From: Wenjunlia vitaminophila DSM 41686 | GTDB lineage: Bacteria > Actinomycetota > Actinomycetes > Streptomycetales > Streptomycetaceae | Direction: 5' to 3' | NCBI RefSeq assembly: GCF_000380165.1 | Contig: NZ_KB904659.1 | Coordinates: 1 to 64,000 of the forward strand | DNA length: 64,000 bases | Shown here: positions 14,269 through 23,156 of the stretch, piece after piece | Layout: each line of letters starts with the position of its first letter | Position numbering within the stretch: the stretch's first letter is position 1 | Position numbers and translations under genes: made by a program | Notes under the pieces: generated by a model | Seen by the model: the letters and a program-made list of their open reading frames with translations, nothing else | Told to the model about the DNA's origin: nothing | The model's database searches: none

Positions 14269-16221
14269 ATGACGCACGAACACCTCGTCGTCTGTGTGGT
14301 CGGAGCGGGCCCGCGCGGCTTGTCGGTACTCGAGCGGCTCTGCGCGAACGCCCGCGAACTGGCCCCTGACACACGCATTGACGTGCACCTGATCGACGCA
14401 CACCCGCCGGGGCCGGGACGGGTCTGGCGCCGTTCGCAGTCGCGACACCTGCTCATGAACACCGTGGCCGGGCAGATCTCCCTCTTCACCGACGACAGCG
14501 TGGACCTGCGCGGACCCCTGGAGCCCGGCCCCAGTCTCCACGAGTGGGCCAGGCTGCTGACGTTCAGCACACCGGACGAGGGTTTCGACGCGGAGACCCT
14601 CGACGAGGCCAGGCGCCTCGGCCCGGACACCTATCCGACCCGCGGTTTCTACGGCACGTACCTGGAATGGGTCTACCAGCGGGTCGTCCGCACCGCGCCG
14701 AGCCGTGTCACCATCACCACGCACCGCACCAGGGCGGTGGCGGTCGACGACCTCCCGCCGGCCGAGGGGGAACCGCCCCGGCAGACCGTGTTGCTGGAGA
14801 ACGGCGTGCGGTTGTCCCACATCGACGCACTGGTCCTGGCCAACGGCCACCTGCCGGCCCTGCCGACGACGACCCAGCGGGACCTGCGGTCGTTCGCGGG
14901 GGAGCACGACCTGACCTACCTGCGACCGGTCAACCCCGCCGACGCCGAACTGGCCCGCGTCCGGCCCGGGGAACCCGTGCTGCTGCGCGGGCTGGGACTC
15001 AACTTCTTCGACTACATGGCGCTGTTCACCGTCGGTCGGGGCGGCAGCTTCCAGAGGGTGGGCGGTCGCCTGGTCTACCGCTCCTCGGGGCAGGAACCCA
15101 GGATGTTCGCCGGCTCCCGGCGCGGCATCCCCTACCAGGCCCGGGGCGAGAACCAGAAGGGAGCGACGGGTCGGCACGAGCCCCTGCTGCTCACCCCCGA
15201 GCGGATCGCCGAGCTGAGGGCCGACTCCGAACGCGCGGGAGGCATCGACTTCCGCACCGACGTCTGGCCCCTGATCGCCAAGGAGGTCCAGACCGTCTAC
15301 TACCGCACCCTGATCACCAGGCGGGTGTGCGTGTGCGAGGCCCGCAGGTTCCAGGACCGGTACCTGGAGTGTCCCTGGGGCGACCCGGCCGAGGACCGGG
15401 TGCTCGACGCGTTCGGCATCCCGGAGAAGGAACGCTGGGACTGGGAGCTGATCGCCCACCCCGACCGCGACCGGGACTTCTCCGACCCGGACGACTTCCA
15501 GAACTGGCTCGGCGAGTACCTGCGCGCCGATCTGGTGGAGGCCAGGGCGGGCAACGTCGAAGGGCCGCTGAAGGCCGCCCTGGACGTCATGCGGGACCTG
15601 CGGAACGAGATACGGCTGCTGGTGGACCACGGTGGCCTGTTCGGGGAGTCGCACCGGAACGACCTGGACGACTGGTACACGCCGCTCAACGCGTTCCTCT
15701 CCATCGGTCCGCCGGCCAGCCGGATCGAGGAGATGATCGCGCTGATGGAGGCCGGCGTCCTGCGGGTCATCGGTCCCGGGATGCGGGTGGACACCGACCC
15801 GGACGGCTGGTTCACCGCCGAGTCCCCCCGGGTGCCCGGGTCACGGGTGCGGGCCACGACGTTGATCGAGGCGATGCTGCCGCCGATCACCCTGCGCCGC
15901 ACCGCCGACCCGCTGCTGCGCCACCTGATCGTCACCGGCCAGGCCACCACGTACCGCATCCGGACGAGGACCGGGGGGTGGTTCGAGACGGACGGGCTGG
16001 CCATCACCCGCAGACCGTTCCGCGTGGTGGACGCCCAGGGGCGCCCCCATCCCCGGCGGTTCGCGTTCGGAGTGCCGACCGAGGCCGTGCACTGGGTCAC
16101 CGCGGCCGGCATCAGGCCGGGGGTCAACTCGGTCACGCTGACCGACTCGGACGCCATCGCCCGGGCCGTGCTCACCTGCCTGGACGACCGGCCCTGCGGG
16201 GCCGACGCCACCGACCACTGA
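14269..16221 (+). CDS. large FAD/NAD(P)-binding protein
   Basis: A 650-residue protein starting at the ATG preceded by GGAGGG. An N-terminal dinucleotide-binding motif GAGPRG (residues 12-17) sits after a beta strand and is followed by LSVLERL. Further blocks are PPGPGRVWRR, HLLMNTVAGQ and LVLANGHLPALP, as in the FAD-NAD(P)-binding family of about 600-residue actinomycete proteins (Pfam NAD_binding_9 type). The C-terminus has GVPTEAVHWVTAAG, also typical. The biochemical role of this family is poorly known; members recur near natural-product genes. It has its own promoter region and terminator and lies next to the carrier gene, so it may oxidise or reduce the pathway product. Membership in the cluster is inferred from position only. 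Confidence 0.78.
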   Translation: MTHEHLVVCVVGAGPRGLSVLERLCANARELAPDTRIDVHLIDAHPPGPGRVWRRSQSRHLLMNTVAGQISLFTDDSVDLRGPLEPGPSLHEWARLLTFSTPDEGFDAETLDEARRLGPDTYPTRGFYGTYLEWVYQRVVRTAPSRVTITTHRTRAVAVDDLPPAEGEPPRQTVLLENGVRLSHIDALVLANGHLPALPTTTQRDLRSFAGEHDLTYLRPVNPADAELARVRPGEPVLLRGLGLNFFDYMALFTVGRGGSFQRVGGRLVYRSSGQEPRMFAGSRRGIPYQARGENQKGATGRHEPLLLTPERIAELRADSERAGGIDFRTDVWPLIAKEVQTVYYRTLITRRVCVCEARRFQDRYLECPWGDPAEDRVLDAFGIPEKERWDWELIAHPDRDRDFSDPDDFQNWLGEYLRADLVEARAGNVEGPLKAALDVMRDLRNEIRLLVDHGGLFGESHRNDLDDWYTPLNAFLSIGPPASRIEEMIALMEAGVLRVIGPGMRVDTDPDGWFTAESPRVPGSRVRATTLIEAMLPPITLRRTADPLLRHLIVTGQATTYRIRTRTGGWFETDGLAITRRPFRVVDAQGRPHPRRFAFGVPTEAVHWVTAAGIRPGVNSVTLTDSDAIARAVLTCLDDRPCGADATDH

Positions 16222-16238
16222 CCGGAACACACGCGAAA

Positions 16239-16264
16239 GGCCGCCCTCCCACCGGAGGACGGCC
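16239..16264 (+). terminator. hairpin terminator after the FAD/NAD(P)-binding gene
   Basis: GGCCGCCCTCC pairs with GGAGGACGGCC around a CACC loop, with one mismatch, 17 nt after the stop and just before the tRNA-Lys 3' end. Confidence 0.7.
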
Positions 16265-16275
16265 ACTTCACCAGG

Positions 16276-16348
16276 TGCGCCGCCAGGGACTCGAACCCCG
16301 AACCCGCGGATTAAGAGTCCGCTGCTCTGCCAGTTGAGCTAGCGGCGC
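16276..16348 (-). tRNA. tRNA-Lys (anticodon CTT), copy 1
   Basis: The minus strand folds as a cloverleaf: 7-bp acceptor GCGCCGC...GCGGCGC, D arm AGCTCAACTGGCAGAGC, anticodon stem GCGGA/TCCGC with loop CTCTTAA (anticodon CTT), T arm with GGTTCGAGTCC, discriminator A. The 3' flank reads CC then T, so CCA is not fully encoded. Its 73 nt are identical to a second copy at 30.7 kb. Confidence 0.96.
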
Positions 16349-16425
16349 TCGCTGACACGGGAATACTACCTGACCTTCGGAGATGCTCAGCACCAGGATC
16401 GGGCTCCCGGGCCGCACGACCGGGC

Positions 16426-17181
16426 TCAGATGGCGAGGGAGAGCAGCAGTGGCGCGGCCCGCCGGTTGAGCGTCTCGGCGGCCTCACGGAGCCGGAACGC
16501 CTGCGCGACCGGCATGGACAGGGCCAGGGCCCCGGCGGTGGCCCCGGCGGTGACCGGCACGGCGGCGCAGACGGTGCCGACCGCGTACTCCTGGAGGTCC
16601 AGCACGGGCACCGTCGCCGGGTGGCCGTCCAGCTTGGTGAGCAGGATCTCCTCGTCGGTGATGGTGTGCGAGGTGAGCGGGGCGACGCGGTGCCGGGACA
16701 GGTGCTCCCGGCGGCCCTCGTGGTCGAGCTGCCCGAGCAGGCACTTCCCGATCGCGCTGGCGTGGCCGGTGGCCCGGAAGTCCACCCACTCGCTCACCCG
16801 GGGCGCCTGCGGGCTGTCGGCGCAGTCCACCAGGGTGATCTCGCCGTCCTGGTAGCGGCTGAAGTACACGGCGGCGGAGACCTCGTTGTGCAGCGCGGTC
16901 AGGCTGGCGCGGAGTCGCTCGGCCAGGTGCTGCCTGCGGTGGGAGCCGCCGAGTCGGAGCAGGGTGTCACCCAAGACGTACCCGCCACCGGTCAGGCGGC
17001 GCAGGTAGTTCTCCCGCAGCAGCATGGCCAGCAGGTGGTTGAGCGTTCCTGCAGGCATCCGCACCTCGCGGGCGAGCTGGTCCGCGGACACCCCGTGCTC
17101 GTGCTTGTCCACGGCGTCCAACACGCGCAGTGCGTGCTGGACCGTGTGGACCGGTGCGACCTGTCCGCCCTCCAGCGACAC
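16426..17181 (-). CDS. IclR-family transcriptional regulator
   Basis: A 251-residue IclR regulator. The N-terminal winged helix-turn-helix (VQHALRVLDAVDKHEHGVSADQLAREVRMPAGTLNHLLAML) is followed by an effector-binding domain with ATGHASAIGKCLL, the EYAVGTVCAAVPV block and a C-terminal helix. The GTG at 17181 has GAGGGGGA just upstream and gives the usual family length; longer frames add an unlikely basic tail. It precedes nothing on its strand but lies directly downstream of the ectoine-type transporter operon on the same strand. It may therefore respond to the transported solute or its breakdown product; that is inference. Confidence 0.9.
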   Translation of the reverse strand: MSLEGGQVAPVHTVQHALRVLDAVDKHEHGVSADQLAREVRMPAGTLNHLLAMLLRENYLRRLTGGGYVLGDTLLRLGGSHRRQHLAERLRASLTALHNEVSAAVYFSRYQDGEITLVDCADSPQAPRVSEWVDFRATGHASAIGKCLLGQLDHEGRREHLSRHRVAPLTSHTITDEEILLTKLDGHPATVPVLDLQEYAVGTVCAAVPVTAGATAGALALSMPVAQAFRLREAAETLNRRAAPLLLSLAI

Positions 17182-17397
17182 GGTATCCCCCTCGCAGGTG
17201 TGACCGCTTGCCTCGTCGCCCCCGCCACCGGCCGCGGGTGCCGCCGTTCCCCTCGGGGCGGTGAGGTCTCGGAGCGGCGGTGGGGCCGCTTCCCACCATA
17301 GACCCAACACGTGTGCGCCAACCGGTCGTTGCCGAACCTCACGGCTCCGGCCCGCGTCGTCGTGGGGGCCGGAGGCCACGCCGCGTCCGGGGCGGGG

Positions 17398-18213
17398 TCA
17401 GCGCACCGCGCGCAGGAAGTCGCGGGTGCGCTGGTGGTCCGGGTCCGAGAAGATCTTCTCCGGTGGCCCCGACTCCACCACCCGTCCGGCGTCGAACATC
17501 AGCACCTGGTCGGAGACGTCCCGGGCGAACCCCATCTCGTGGGTCACGCAGACCAGGGTCACGTCGCCGGAGACGGCGATGTCCCGCAGCAGGTCCAGCA
17601 CCCCGGCGACGAGCTCGGGGTCGAGCGCCGAGGTGACCTCGTCGAGCAGCAGCACCTTGGGCCGCATGGCCAGCGCCCGGGCGATGGCGACCCGCTGCTG
17701 CTGGCCTCCGGAGAGGTGGGCGCAGTGGGCGTCCGCCTTGTCGGCCAGACCCACCATCTCCAGCAGCTCCCGCGCGCGTATCTCGGCCTCGTCCCGGTCC
17801 ATGCCCAGGACCCGGACGGGAGCCTCGGTGAGGTTGCGCAGCACCCGCATGTTCGGGAACAGGTTGAACTGCTGGAAGACCATGCCGATCTTCTTGCGGA
17901 TGGGCCGGACGTGCTTCTCGTCGGCCGGGACGAGCTTCCCCCGGCGGACCATGTGGGTGAGGTTGTCGCCGTCCACGGTGATGCTGCCCCCGTCCGGCCG
18001 GATCAGGGTCATCAGCAGCCGCAGGATCGTGGTCTTCCCGGACCCCGACGGGCCGATCAGCGTGACGTTGCGGCCGGCGGCCACGGAGAAGTCCAGCTCG
18101 TCCAGGACGGTGACGCCGCCGAAGCGCTTGACCACCCGGTCGAACCGGATGAGCGGCGGCGTGGTGCCTCCGGTGGGCGTCCGTTCTTCGGTGGCGGAGT
18201 CAGTGGGTGCCAA
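17398..18213 (-). CDS. ehuA: ectoine-type ABC importer, ATP-binding protein
   Basis: A 271-residue polar-amino-acid-type ABC ATPase. It has Walker [11 protein letters not shown]-loop FQQFNLFPN, signature [15 protein letters not shown], Walker [14 protein letters not shown] and the switch His in CVTHEMGFA. It energises uptake through the two permeases encoded just upstream, whose last gene it overlaps by 14 nt. The order binding protein, permease, permease, ATPase matches ehuBCDA loci for ectoine/hydroxyectoine. By sequence alone the ATPase cannot be separated from other polar amino acid systems, so the substrate call depends on the binding protein. Confidence 0.85.
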   Translation of the reverse strand: MAPTDSATEERTPTGGTTPPLIRFDRVVKRFGGVTVLDELDFSVAAGRNVTLIGPSGSGKTTILRLLMTLIRPDGGSITVDGDNLTHMVRRGKLVPADEKHVRPIRKKIGMVFQQFNLFPNMRVLRNLTEAPVRVLGMDRDEAEIRARELLEMVGLADKADAHCAHLSGGQQQRVAIARALAMRPKVLLLDEVTSALDPELVAGVLDLLRDIAVSGDVTLVCVTHEMGFARDVSDQVLMFDAGRVVESGPPEKIFSDPDHQRTRDFLRAVR

Positions 18214-18853
18214 GGCGTCGCTCCAGGAGTCGGATGAGCAGGGAGGTCGGGTAGGCGATGACGACGAAGAGCAGGCCGACCACTGTCATCGGCTCCAGGT
18301 AGCGGAACGATTCGGCGCCGACCTCCTGGGCCTGCTTGAGCATGTCCAGCACCGCGATGGCGTACAGCAGCGGGGTGTCCTTGAACATCGCGATGACGTA
18401 GTTGCCCAGCGCGGGGACCACCCGGCGCAGGGCCTGCGGGAGCACCACCGCCACCCAGGTGTGCGTCCGGGGCAGGCTGAGCGCGGTGGCGGCCTCCCAC
18501 TGGCCCCTCGGGACCGCCTCGATCCCCGCCCGGTACACCTCCGCGGTGTAGGTGGAGTAGTGCAGGCCGAGGCCGATCACCCCGGTGACCAGCGGGGAGA
18601 ACGAGATGTCCAGCGTCGGCAGCACGTAGAACAGGAAGAAGAGCTGCACCAGCAGCGGGGTGTCGCGGACGAACTCGACGACCGCCCGCACCGGCCAGCG
18701 GACCCAGCGGCTCGGCACCCGGAACAGCAGGGTCCACACCAGGCCGAGGCCGAACGCCAGCAGGGAGCCGAGGACCGTCGCCTTGAGGGTGACGACGAGG
18801 CCGTCCAGGATCTGCGGCATGAAGTCCCACACGTAGGACCAGTCCCAGTCCAC
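18200..18853 (-). CDS. ehuD: ectoine-type ABC importer, permease 2
   Basis: A 217-residue inner-membrane permease of the HisM/GlnP type with about five hydrophobic segments. The cytoplasmic EAA-like loop ([32 protein letters not shown]) contacts the ATPase. It starts one base after the stop of the first permease and overlaps the ATPase gene by 14 nt, so the three are one transcript. The N-terminus [19 protein letters not shown] resembles EhuD-type permeases. The solute assignment follows the operon context. Confidence 0.82.
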   Translation of the reverse strand: MDWDWSYVWDFMPQILDGLVVTLKATVLGSLLAFGLGLVWTLLFRVPSRWVRWPVRAVVEFVRDTPLLVQLFFLFYVLPTLDISFSPLVTGVIGLGLHYSTYTAEVYRAGIEAVPRGQWEAATALSLPRTHTWVAVVLPQALRRVVPALGNYVIAMFKDTPLLYAIAVLDMLKQAQEVGAESFRYLEPMTVVGLLFVVIAYPTSLLIRLLERRLGTH

Positions 18854-19609
18854 TCAGATCCCCCCGCCCTGGCCGTGGCCGGTCGGTTCGGGAAGCGGCG
18901 GGGGCCCTGCCGGGGCCGTGGGCGGTTCCGAGCCGAGCGGTGCTTCGGGGCCCGTCACGAGCCGGCCGAGGCCGAGGTTCGCCTTGGCCCGGCGTTCCAA
19001 CAGCCGCATCCCGCGGGTGAGGGTGAAGGCGATGACGAAGTACATCCCCAGGATGAGGCCGTAGACCTGGGCGCTCTCGCCCGTCGCCAGTCGCACCGAC
19101 TGCGCCTGGAAGGTCAGGTCCCCGATGGTCACCGCGGAGGCCAGCGAGGTGGCCTTGAGCAGCTCGACGAGCTGGTTGCTGAACGTCGGCAGCATCTCCG
19201 GGACCGCCTGCGGCAGCACGACCAGGCGCAGACGCTGCCACGGGGTGAAGCTCAGGGCGGTGGCCGCCTCCCGCTGACCCGGGCTGACGGCGAGCACCGC
19301 GCCGCGGACCACCTCCGAGCCGTACGCGCCGAAGCTCAGCGACAGGGCGAGCGTCCCGGCCCACAGCGGTGCGAGCTGCCAGCCCAGCAGGGGAAGCGCG
19401 AAGAAGAGCCAGAACATCAGGACGAGGGCCGAGGTCCCGCGGAAGAACTCGACGTAGACGGCGGCGAAGAAGCGCACGGCGCGCCGGCGGGAGAGCCGGG
19501 CGAGTCCGGCGGTGAAAGCAATCAGTACGGCCAGCGCGGCGCTGAACACCAGCAACTGGATGGTGATCCACAATCCGTCGAGGAGTAGTTTGAATAGTCC
19601 GAATGTCAT
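18854..19609 (-). CDS. ehuC: ectoine-type ABC importer, permease 1
   Basis: A 251-residue permease of the same polar amino acid family. It has an N-terminal TM segment ([21 protein letters not shown]), five predicted membrane spans and the EAA loop [27 protein letters not shown]. The C-terminus after about residue 215 is a Pro/Gly-rich tail longer than usual. It begins 36 nt after the binding-protein stop and abuts the second permease. Together they form the heterodimeric channel of the importer. Confidence 0.84.
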   Translation of the reverse strand: MTFGLFKLLLDGLWITIQLLVFSAALAVLIAFTAGLARLSRRRAVRFFAAVYVEFFRGTSALVLMFWLFFALPLLGWQLAPLWAGTLALSLSFGAYGSEVVRGAVLAVSPGQREAATALSFTPWQRLRLVVLPQAVPEMLPTFSNQLVELLKATSLASAVTIGDLTFQAQSVRLATGESAQVYGLILGMYFVIAFTLTRGMRLLERRAKANLGLGRLVTGPEAPLGSEPPTAPAGPPPLPEPTGHGQGGGI

Positions 19610-19645
19610 GGCTCGGTGGCCTCCACCTCCGGTGCCGTCCGGCGT

Positions 19646-20569
19646 TCACCCGATCGCACAGAGCTGCTTCGTGGTCAACGTGGTCATTTCCTTCTCGGTG
19701 AATCCGAAAGGACGGGCCAGGCTCAGTAGCTCGCCGCTCTCGCGCATGGCGAGGAGTTCCCTGTTGAACGCGGCGACGATCCGGGTCTGGCCCGGACGGA
19801 AGGCATAGCCGCCGCCGCTGATCTGACGTTTCCCGTTGATGACGGGCAGGAAGGGCGGGGTGAGTTCCACGTCGTCGTGCCCGCCGTCGCGGACCAGCAG
19901 CCGAGCCGTGATGCTGACCGCGGTGAACGCGTCCATCCGGCCCGCGCGCAGTGCCTCGAACCCACTGAGCTGGTCGCGGTAGACGCTGATCTTCTTCACC
20001 CCGGCCTCCTTGGCGAAGCCGATCTCGGCGCCTCCGCTGGCCACCCCCAGCGTGGCCCCGGCGCGGGCCACGTCCTGGTAGTCCCGCAGGTTCCCCGGGT
20101 TGCCCCTGCGCACGATCAGGGCCTCGGTGACCTGGTAGTCAGGCTCGGAGAACAGCACCTCGGCGCAGCGGTCCCGGTTGATGTACATGCCGGCCGCGAT
20201 GACGTCGAAGAGCCCCGCCTTGAGGCCGGGGATCAGATTGCCGAACTCGGTGGGCACCGCCTGGACCCGCCGCACACCCAGCCGTTCGAAAACCGCCCCG
20301 GCCACTGTGGGGGCCTCGCCGGTGAGCTTTCCCTGCTTGTTGATGTAGGCGAACGGAATCTCACCGGCGATGCCGAGCCGAACGGACCCCCGGTCGCGGA
20401 GCTGTTCGAGCAGGTTCCCCCCGTGGGTCGCGTCGGCGGTGGACACCCGGCTGCACCCCATCACCAGGCCGCCGAGCGCCGAAGCGGCGAGGGCGCCACC
20501 CCGGAGCAGGGTGCGCCGCTGGGGAAGCCGAATGTTCGGCTGAATGTCGTTCCCTATCCCGGGTCTCAT
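19646..20569 (-). CDS. ehuB: ectoine/hydroxyectoine-type solute-binding lipoprotein
   Basis: A 307-residue family-3 extracellular binding protein. A twin-arginine-like RRTLLRGGALAASALGG signal precedes a lipobox ending GCS, so the mature protein should be lipid-anchored. The core has IPFAYIN, GEAPTVAGAVFERLGVRRVQAVPTEF, LIPGLKAGLFDVIAAGMYINRDRCAEVLFSEPDY, the block style of EhuB proteins. GGAGGAG lies immediately ahead of the ATG. It is the first gene of the operon, as expected for a stoichiometrically abundant binding protein. Another polar amino acid derivative remains possible as ligand. Confidence 0.82.
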   Translation of the reverse strand: MRPGIGNDIQPNIRLPQRRTLLRGGALAASALGGLVMGCSRVSTADATHGGNLLEQLRDRGSVRLGIAGEIPFAYINKQGKLTGEAPTVAGAVFERLGVRRVQAVPTEFGNLIPGLKAGLFDVIAAGMYINRDRCAEVLFSEPDYQVTEALIVRRGNPGNLRDYQDVARAGATLGVASGGAEIGFAKEAGVKKISVYRDQLSGFEALRAGRMDAFTAVSITARLLVRDGGHDDVELTPPFLPVINGKRQISGGGYAFRPGQTRIVAAFNRELLAMRESGELLSLARPFGFTEKEMTTLTTKQLCAIG

Positions 20570-20811
20570 GCTCCTCCATCGCGTCCTTCTTTGTCGCTTT
20601 TCTCCTTAAGGCACTTTCGAATGCCGATCCGTATGCGCTCTGGGCGCGCTGGTACCCCCGATCGAGGGATGTATGCCAAGAAATTCCCGGCCACTTGGTC
20701 GTGTCGGGGCGCCAGCGAGCTCGATCGTGGAGCGCAGCGCGTTAGAAGTGGGGGAGTGAGCGTTGCGGGAGCGGGGGAGCCGCCCGCGCGGACCAGTGGC
20801 GAAGGGCGGCG

Positions 20812-22287
20812 GTGACCGTGGCGGACGACAGGCACGAGCGACGGGTGGTCGAGGCCGTTCCCCGGTCCCTGCTCATCGACGGCCGGTGGCAGCCCGCCGA
20901 GACGGCAGCGGAACTCCCCGTGGAGGACCCCTCCACCGCGGCCACGCTGTGCACCGTGCCCGACGCCGGGCCGCGGGACGCCCTGGCGGCGCTCGACGCC
21001 GCCGACGCCGCCCAGCCGGGATGGGCCGCCACACCGCCCCGGGACCGGGGTGAGATCCTGCGCCGGGCCTTCGAGGCCGTCATGGCCCAGCAGGACGACC
21101 TCGCCCTGCTGATGACCCTGGAGATGGGCAAACCGGTCCCGGAGTCACGGGCCGAGATCGCCTACGCCGCGGACTTCCTGCGCTGGTTCTCCGAGGAGGC
21201 GGTCCGGGTGGCGGGGGACTGGCGACACGCCCCGGACGGCAGCGGACGCATCCTGGTGATGCGTCAGCCGGTCGGGCCCGCCGTGCTCATCACCCCCTGG
21301 AACTTCCCCATGGCCATGGGCACCCGCAAGATCGGCCCGGCTCTCGCCGCCGGATGCACCATGATCGTCAAACCGGCCCACCAGACCCCGCTGAGCATGC
21401 TGGCCCTCGGCCAGATCCTCCAGCGGGCCGGGCTGCCCCCCGGGGTGCTGAACATCATCACCACCAGCCACCCCGGCGAGGTGGTGGAGCCGCTGCTGCG
21501 GGACGGCAGGACCCGCAAGGTCTCCTTCACCGGCTCCACCGCGGTGGGGCGCGCCCTGATCGAGACCAGCGCCCAGCAGGTGCTGCGCACCTCGATGGAA
21601 CTGGGCGGCAACGCCCCCCTCGTGGTCTGCGCCGACGCCGACGTCGAGCAGGCCGTCGCGGGGGCCCTGGTGGCCAAGCTGAGGAACACCGGCGAGGCGT
21701 GCACCGCCGCCAACCGCTTCCTGGTGCACCGGTCGGTGGTCGGTGAGTTCACCGAGCGACTCTCCGGCGAGCTCGGCCGGGTCAAGGTGGCCCGCGGCAC
21801 AGAACCCGGCGCGCAGGTCGGACCGCTGATCGACGCCCGGGCGCTGGAGAAGGTCGAGGACCTGGTGCGGGACGCCGTCAGCGCCGGGGCCCGGGTGGCC
21901 CTCGAGGGAGGCAGGACCCACGACGGGCCGGGTTACTTCTACGCCCCCGCGGTCCTGGCGGACGTGCCGGTCACCGCACGGTTGCTCCGCGAGGAGATCT
22001 TCGGGCCGGTCGCCCCCGTCGTCCCGTTCGACAGCGACGAGGAGGCCCTGGAACTGGCCAACGCCACCGAGTACGGGCTCGTCTCCTACGTCTTCACCAG
22101 GGACCTGAACCGGGCGCTGCGCTACGCCGAGGGCCTCCAGACCGGCATGGTCGGCCTCAACAAGGGGATGGTGTCCACCCCGGCGGCGCCGTTCGGCGGC
22201 GTCAAACACTCGGGCATCGGCCGGGAGGGCGGCCGGGAGGGCATCGAGGAGTACCTGGAGACCAAGTACGTGGCGCTGGCGGTCTGA
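20812..22287 (+). CDS. NAD(P)-dependent aldehyde dehydrogenase (succinate-semialdehyde dehydrogenase-like)
   Basis: A 491-residue aldehyde dehydrogenase. It has the cofactor region ITPWNFPMAMGTRKIGPALAAG, FTGSTAVG, the general-base motif MELGGNAPLVV, catalytic cysteine in NTGEACTAANRF, and the C-terminal PFGGVKHSGIGREGG found in GabD-type enzymes. It probably oxidises a semialdehyde to the acid in the cytoplasm. It is transcribed divergently from the ectoine-type importer across a 242-nt gap. A role in breakdown of the imported solute is plausible but unproven. The GTG start is supported by the fit of the N-terminus; the next in-frame start would truncate the family domain. Confidence 0.88.
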   Translation: MTVADDRHERRVVEAVPRSLLIDGRWQPAETAAELPVEDPSTAATLCTVPDAGPRDALAALDAADAAQPGWAATPPRDRGEILRRAFEAVMAQQDDLALLMTLEMGKPVPESRAEIAYAADFLRWFSEEAVRVAGDWRHAPDGSGRILVMRQPVGPAVLITPWNFPMAMGTRKIGPALAAGCTMIVKPAHQTPLSMLALGQILQRAGLPPGVLNIITTSHPGEVVEPLLRDGRTRKVSFTGSTAVGRALIETSAQQVLRTSMELGGNAPLVVCADADVEQAVAGALVAKLRNTGEACTAANRFLVHRSVVGEFTERLSGELGRVKVARGTEPGAQVGPLIDARALEKVEDLVRDAVSAGARVALEGGRTHDGPGYFYAPAVLADVPVTARLLREEIFGPVAPVVPFDSDEEALELANATEYGLVSYVFTRDLNRALRYAEGLQTGMVGLNKGMVSTPAAPFGGVKHSGIGREGGREGIEEYLETKYVALAV

Positions 22288-22326
22288 GGGCCGGGGGCCG
22301 GAAGCGCCGCGTCAGCCGGCGGCCGT

Positions 22327-22914
22327 TCAGCGCGCCAGAGGCGCCAGCTCGACGTCCACCGGGAACGGCACGTCCACCTTGAGCCGGTCCCGCATGATGC
22401 CGGTCGAGACGTAGGCGCCGGTGGTGACCTCGAGTTCGAAGACGTGGACCACCGGTTGCGCACCCTCCCTCTCGATCCGCCAGAAGTGCGGGATGCCCGC
22501 CTGGGCGTACCGCAGCGGCTTGGTCTCACGGTCGCGCACCTCGGACTCGGGCGAGACCACCTCCACGACGAGGAGCACGTCCTCCGGCTGGTAGACGGTG
22601 ATGCCCTGGTCAAAGGGACTCTCCGGGTCCTCGCGGAACACCACGATGTCTGGCTGGGGACGTTGTCGTTTCCCGAGCTTGATCGTCATCTCACTGTCAA
22701 CGCCGAACCCACTGGGCGCCACCCGCTCCAGTTCGGTGGTGAGGCGGCGCAGAACCCTGCTGTGAAAGCGAGCCTGGGGCGACATGAAGATCAGTGCTCC
22801 ATCGATCAACTCGACGCGCTCAGGCGCCGTAGGCGGCAGTCGGTCCAGATCCTCGGCCGTCCAGCCATCCTCCGGCGGGGGATAGAACCAGGTCGGCAGG
22901 GATTCGGCGGACAT
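22327..22914 (-). CDS. Uma2-family putative endonuclease (DUF820)
   Basis: A 195-residue protein of the Uma2 restriction-endonuclease-like fold. The core reads [65 protein letters not shown], giving the D...ExV-type acidic motif and the conserved YAxAGIPxYW block. The ATG at 22914 is taken because GGAGGTG lies just upstream; earlier frames lack a site. The family is abundant in cyanobacteria and actinomycetes and its biological role is unsettled. It stands alone between two divergent genes, with no partner toxin or methylase nearby. Confidence 0.88.
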   Translation of the reverse strand: MSAESLPTWFYPPPEDGWTAEDLDRLPPTAPERVELIDGALIFMSPQARFHSRVLRRLTTELERVAPSGFGVDSEMTIKLGKRQRPQPDIVVFREDPESPFDQGITVYQPEDVLLVVEVVSPESEVRDRETKPLRYAQAGIPHFWRIEREGAQPVVHVFELEVTTGAYVSTGIMRDRLKVDVPFPVDVELAPLAR

Positions 22915-23156
22915 CGCCACCTCCATCGACGGCTTGCGAGCTTCGCGGACAGGTGTCGTTGTCACGCACTGTACAACCGGGGGTCCGCCACCCGGGTCAC
23001 GTCGCGCCACACCGGTGTGACCCAGGGCACACTGCCCTGGGTCCGGAATACCCGACGGGGGTGGCCGGTTCGGCTCGGGCGAAGGGACGTGTCAGGAACG
23101 CCGCCCGCCCGTGCGGGGCCCTCCTGCCGTCCACCGGACGAAGGAGCCCAGCAACG

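Noticed and set aside
17261..19588. 775-residue plus-strand frame over the importer genes
   Set aside because: Low-complexity Gln/Arg/His-rich sequence typical of antisense frames in GC-rich DNA.
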